From Phoronis ovalis (taxonomy: Eukaryota > Phoronida > Phoronidae), in the NCBI GenBank assembly GCA_028565635.1, contig JAOXYB010066323.1:1-10217 (forward strand): a stretch of 10,217 nt of DNA, written 5' to 3'. A program made the position numbers and the translations under genes. The notes beneath the pieces are model-generated. The model was not told the origin of the DNA. It saw nothing but the letters and a program-made list of their open reading frames with translations, and searched no databases. Below are positions 1 through 6,200 of the stretch, one piece after another (the first letter of the stretch is position 1; each line of letters opens with the position of its first letter).

Positions 1-95
1 TATCTCGATAACAGTGAATTGGACGCGGCGGTTACAGGGTAAATCCAAAGTACCTCCAGCCTACTGCTGGGGGTACAATTAAGCTGTGAATGTGG
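1..95. repeat. GC-richer left-edge segment with a strong hairpin, probably a repeat end
   Basis: The left edge is richer in G and C than the rest of the window. It contains GTACCTCCAGC (50-60) pairing with GCTGGGGGTAC (66-76), an 11-base stem with one G-T wobble and a five-base loop. It lies in PREP intron 13. Its composition and structure suggest the end of a dispersed repeat, but the family is not identified. Confidence 0.4.
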
Positions 96-177
96 AATAG
101 TGACAGCTTTGGAAGTACCTGCTGTACGAAGAGAATATTTTTTAAAGAAATTATCTTGCGTTCCATTTCTGTCATAC

Positions 178-291
178 CTTTTTGTGGACAATAAACATCG
201 GGATCTTGGTTCCATCTTTACTAGGGTAAAACACTTGTTTGGTTTCAAACAGCGTCTGGTCAAAATTTTTCACTTTGATTTCTCGGAAAAC
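178..291 (-). CDS. PREP: PREP exon 13
   Basis: This exon has 38 codons, [20 protein letters not shown] then [18 protein letters not shown]. It is the linker from the propeller back into the C-terminal peptidase domain and matches vertebrate PREP closely. The acceptor is TATTTTAG|GTTT and the donor AAG|GTATGA, phase 0. The next family block (Gly-x-x-Leu-Asp-Gly, then FLYGYGGF) is not found in positions 1-177, so intron 13 continues past the left edge. Confidence 0.96.
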
Positions 292-3200
292 CTAAAATAT
301 TTGACAAAAATAAATTTTAAGGAAAAAAAAAATGACCCTGTTTTGTAACTAAAGTATACATTTGTTACTCTGTGCTGCATAAAATCTGTACAATTATCTT
401 TGAACATCATCTTTTCTGTGGACATCACACACAAAATTGGTACTTTAGCTGTAGCTGAAAACAAAATGTTCAAGATTCCAGTGTAGATTAAATTACTAAC
501 AATCATATCATATGTTGTGCAATCTATAAATATATTGCAATAATGAATAACAGTTGATTTAGAGCATGGATTTTGTGTACAGTAAAAGATCAATAGTTCC
601 ATGGAAAATATGGGACATGCTTACTCGTGGTCAATTCACTGTGTTGGTAACACAATATATAAAACATAGTGAAGCAGAAAATAAAAAGTTTCAGACTTAC
701 TGTAGGAGTGAGAGTATCTTCTGTTAAATCGCAATGGAAGATAATGCCTGGAGACAGGAATGACATGAATTGATAAAACATCTACAAAACAATACAAAGC
801 AATTACAAACAATATGTTTAATAATAATACTTTTTGACCAAACTGTTGTGTATGCCAAAGGGTTCAAAGCTGAACAATTCCTCTTTTTCCTTTTCTGATA
901 TATTTACAACTTAAAATACTTGAAAGGTATATTTTTATTGTAGCAGCATATGTTCCATTATTATCCCCTTGTAACTTGAATCACCAGACTGCAAACAAGT
1001 GATAATCGTGAGATGGACCCTTTGTCACCACAACAAAATATTCCTTTAAGATAGGTATTGCATGACCATAACAAAAACTCTGAAATACTATAGATTTTAT
1101 AAGGCAAATGTCACTGTACCTCAGTATCCTTTTTACGACCTGAATATCCTACAACAGATCCTACATCTAGAGGGAATGTTGTTACTTGATGGCCGGACTT
1201 TAGTTCATGCAGATACAGCACATTCTGAAATAATTACACAAGAGTTTGATTTTCATCTGAAATAAAAGCAATTTGAATGATACTTCGTTTTTAGGGTTTT
1301 AACTTAGTTTATCATATATAGCTACCTCAGTAGAGACAAAGCAAATGAGATTTTGGTGCCAGACAAATATGAAAAACATCTTTAGACTTGACTTTTAATA
1401 TTATATGATATTACATGTATTTGGATATCATGAATTCAACTTTGTTAATTTTCCATTGTAAGATCTATGGACTAGTTTAACAAATGCAGGTTTCCCATTA
1501 TGATTCTTTTCTAACATATTTCGCAACTCAAATACCTTGACATCTTGAAGATAACAAAGAATCAATTTGTCATTGTTTACACAAGCTGCCCATTCTAGCA
1601 CATTTTTATCATCTTCTTCTACTAAAGTAGTCCAGTTATCCTTAAATTAAAACAGACAATAATTACACATCCAGTCAAAATTAACTGTCTACATCACACC
1701 ACACCCGGGACCACACCACACCATTTTATATCAGCTGCTTACAATTCGATATGACAGTTTTCAGTTTATGTTTTCATGGAAAAGACATTTAAATAAGAAT
1801 CTATTAAAAACATATTGATCTAAGCAAATTTGTAACAGTCTTTAGTCCACTATTAACTTTCTAATAATGACTACATAAGTCTGTATTTGAAGAAAAGTTT
1901 ATAAACATATTTCAAATCAGAAGCATTGCCTAATATTGCATTTTTACAAAAACTGACCGAATTAACTCTTACCATGGCAAAATTATTGAAGTCTATGTTG
2001 ATAAGCTTGTACCGCGGCGAGTTCAGGTTGGTCTTGAACGTAAACAGGCTGCCATCATTAGTAATATACTGCAATATTATGAAGCAGCATCAAAATCAAA
2101 TATATACATGTATACCATAAATGTAAAATTACCAAAAAATATTAAAGCAAGAACCTGACCACAATACCATGCTTTTCATGCCTACGTCAAACTCATATAT
2201 ATTGTACCTAGTGCATCAAAAGTGACAACTGCTCAACTTACTTCATATTCAGCATCAAAATTATCCACAACTTTCACCCAAGGTAAAATTCCTGAAAATT
2301 ATTAATTATTGATTATTATTATTATTAAACAAAGTAATGTGTTTGTCAATCTTTGGTCAATTATAAATTGTAAGATTCATAATTAAAAACAGAATAAAAA
2401 CAGTCTAAAAAAATTTGATTTGAAAATTGAACCTTAGACTATTGGGATTAGACAAATAATCAAAATAACACATTAAACTAAACATTATATCTGCAACAAC
2501 AAAAAGTTTTAACGACAAGAATACAAATGTATTTATTTCCACTGCAAAGTTCACAAGCAAGTTTGTTTATATTTTAACAATATTTACAACTTACAACAAT
2601 ATTTTTAACAACAAAAACATTCAGAATTCACAATATGCCACAATCTCAATACCTGTGATTCCATCTTTTACTGACTGCAAATCACAGTAGTATAGTCGGT
2701 TAACAGGATCACATCCCTCTCTTATGGTCAAAACTGCATAACGTCCACAATCACTGATTTCAGCCGAACTGAAACAAACACAATTGAAATTACTCTTTTT
2801 AAATATCAACAATTAGTGTCAAATAAATACATGGTTATCATACATATTTTATTTACAAAGTTAGTTAACTTCTCTGGTCTCTAGCTGCAATCTTTGTTTG
2901 CCTCAATAGTTCCTCCTGCTATGAAGGTTATTCTTTGGATGTTTGCACAAATATACCCTCATAGCATACTTCATACTTCATACCCTCATACTTCCACACC
3001 TCAGGGGTGAATTGATGACAACTTGCAACGTAGAACATGTTATGAAAGATGAGAAATGACTAGAGGAACGGAAGAACTAGACAAGCACACTGAGACACCA
3101 CTGTAAGATCAGTAAATTGAAGCAAGACGTGGAAGTAAATGGTAGATTTGAGGCTTATAAAAACTGTTTATTGATAATTTTCCTTTGTGCTTAACAATTA

Positions 3201-6200
3201 TTTAATTTTGGGTAACGAAACCGGTGAATGTAACACTTACATGAACTGCAAAGTCAACAGACACAGGTTTAGAAGATGTTTCAGGAGTGTAGTCTAAATG
3301 ATAAAGCCAAAAGCTGTCCATGGCCCTAAATCTGAGTCTATAACTATTACAAGAGTAATTCACATCATGGTAGACCAATATATGTATAATGCATTACAAA
3401 GTAATACAGGGTTACTGGTATTTAACAGTATACTGTAGCTTACCCCATCCATTTAGGATTGTCCGGAAATTCTGCGCAGAGAATATCCTCGGTCTGGCTA
3501 GTACCCAGGTGATGATAGCAGAGTTTCTGATGTAAATTACTTGTCGTTTCTGTGCCATCTGATTTACCTTCTTGTTCTGGGAATTTCTATAAACAAGATT
3601 AAACACTCTTAGTGAATCTTGATGGTATTTATATGCTACATGCTTCATCTATGAAGAAATCTAACAAGAGATACACAGTAAAAATAAGATTTTAACATTT
3701 TGATTAATTTACACTAAGACCTACTATGAGGTGCATTAAACCGAACATATTTAATACAGAAGTTTATTCTTCACTTACACTGTCTTCTCCACACACATTT
3801 GATGATTCTATGCAAATGATTTATAGAGTAGGATTAACTTATTGACGGAGAAGTATAACCTGTCAGTATATTTACTATTCCAAAAATTAAACAAATATTC
3901 TTTATATGGAATCCAAAACAAGTTGCTGTTTGTAAAGAAGCCTATGAATTTAGGCTAGTATCAAAACATACAAAGACTTTTAAATTTTAAACATTAATAT
4001 GCTACATTAATTAGAATATATTCTGTCTTGAATTATATTCTTCAAACACAACTTAATTTAAATGTATTATGTTGATACACATCAAGTTATTTCACAAATG
4101 CTTACATTATAAAACAATCCCTTGTTATCGTGAGTCCATGCCATGCATGAAAACTTAACATTTTCTAGTGTATCAGGCAAGTCTTCACTGTTTGCAACTT
4201 TCTTAAACTGAAAAATAAGTAAACAAGTTTAGTTTAGCATTATAAACATGAGGGCTATGGAAATCAAAAAAATTTCATATTTTTTAAAATCCATTTGCAA
4301 GAACTGAATGAAAATTTTATTTTGTCTTTGAACAACTGCGCATGAACGCAGTTATAACAAATGTAAAATAAATAAATGCATAATTAATATACTAGTTAAA
4401 TAAAATAACAAATTTGATATTCTTAATTTGCTTCAAGTTATAACATAATATTTCTGATGGTAAAAGATGCAAAGTTTTGAAATATAGTTTTGCCAACAAT
4501 TGAGAGTGGACCATACTGGAATCCAGCAAACTGACTGACCTTAATTGATATCCAGTCAGAGCCACTCTTACTTAGCCCATAAGCAAAATATTCTCCATCA
4601 TCTGAAAATGCCCGTCCACTTAAAGCAATGGTGCCATCATTAGAGAATTTATTAGGATCAAGAAACTCCCTAGCTTCACAATCTAAACTGTCCTGGACGT
4701 ACATAACGCTAAAATGAAATAGGGTCACTTGTTAATATTTCTGCCACACTCAAATAAATTTTCACACAGAAACACACTTGGTAATGGAAAAACATTCAAA
4801 TAGGGAGGGTGATTCAGAGTAAATGTGTATGTATTATGTATACTGCAATATAGTCATTTCAGTCCAGTTTTAAGGTGCTTGCTGCGAGATTACCAGCAGC
4901 TAGAAGTCATTCATGTTGACCGTTTTGTACATGTCATGTCTTAACAGAAGCAGAATTCAGAAATTTCTGATGAATAGAATTATGTACAGATTCTAAGCAT
5001 GCTTCCAATATTTGCAAGCATTTGAGGGTGCCACAGTAAAGCCCTTTTGATCTCAGTGCATACAATTCCTGGTCTTTAAAAGCTTAATCATTTTGATGAT
5101 ACGGGTGTGATTAAAGTGATCGGATGTGTGAAAGTGATATATCCATTATAAATAATTCGGCATTTTGTCCAACATATTAAATTAAAATTCACGAGTCTAA
5201 AATAAACTCAAATATATCTTACAGATGGTTCAAACATTATATTATTATGTTATAACATAACATGACATGTACGTGTTGTTATTTTTTAAAAGAAATATTT
5301 CAAATGTCATTAAAATGGGAAATAACATAGAATAACAAATTTAAAAATACAGAGCGAGCGAAAATTTATTTTCTGATAAAAATCAAGACGCAGGAATTAA
5401 GCTCAGCTTCCAACACTAAAGCTACTGTAGCCAGCTCTCAGTCCCAGCTGCTCTAAAATAGGGGATGCAGATTCCCTGAAGTAAGAAATAAACGGTCCAT
5501 TGTAAGTGTTCTTATAGCTTATGCTGTCACGTGACTAGTTTATATATATATAATTATATATATATATATCCTAATGTAAATTACATAAATATGTAGGCAG
5601 TACCTCTGAAGTATCCTCTCAAGTTCATTGCAAGCAATATAAACTTATACATCTGGCTAGACAACAAGAGTCCAACGAGTCAGAATACTCCACTGGAGAA
5701 AGTGAAAATTCAACTTTGCCCCCGTCGTATGTTCCAATATGACGTTTGCTGATGGCAGCATGCATGGCTATTAATTGCCCTCAAACACAAATGTTATTAA
5801 CAGGTACATGTATATCTTTAACTGGTTTAATCTCACATTGTCTCAGAAAATTTGACTATCGTTAAATCCACATATTCCGAATCCATAGCCTCGTACAAGA
5901 TTCTTAGGTTTCCCATTCGAGAAATATAGCTTACACTACCCCTCAAATAATCATGGAAACCATCGAATTCCAATGCTTTCAAAGTGTTATATCTCAATGC
6001 CAAAGTAGTTATGCTTTTAAGAGTTTTTTAACACCATAATAATCATATCTCAATTTCACATGTATAATTTCTATATCTATGATTAAGCGAAAAATGAACA
6101 AACAGGTTACTCTGTCTTCTACTCTGTGCTGACAAAGAATTCAATTGTCAAGGAATTTTACTATTTATAACTTATAGGATCTTACAGGTTTTATAGATAG

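Noticed and set aside
32-121. An acceptor (CTCTTCGTACAG) followed by 29 open codons in the phase left by exon 13
   Set aside because: The peptide does not match the expected PREP block after VHKK, the intron would be only 56 bp, and the segment lies in a repeat-like region. Chance is more likely than an alternative end.
100-348. An 82-codon plus-strand open frame with protein-like composition
   Set aside because: It is the antisense shadow of PREP exon 13 (291-178), which explains its composition.
270-602. A 110-codon minus-strand frame containing TAKVPILCV after a good acceptor, resembling the PREP segment TKIPMF
   Set aside because: The true exon 13 (291-178) encodes that segment exactly, and from this acceptor the frame required by exon 12 stops after nine codons.
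1062-1265. A 67-codon plus-strand open frame
   Set aside because: It is the antisense of PREP exon 11.
3412-3648. A 78-codon minus-strand frame over PREP exon 6
   Set aside because: It is a wrong-frame reading. The frame at 3586-3444 gives the conserved PREP residues and correct phases on both sides.
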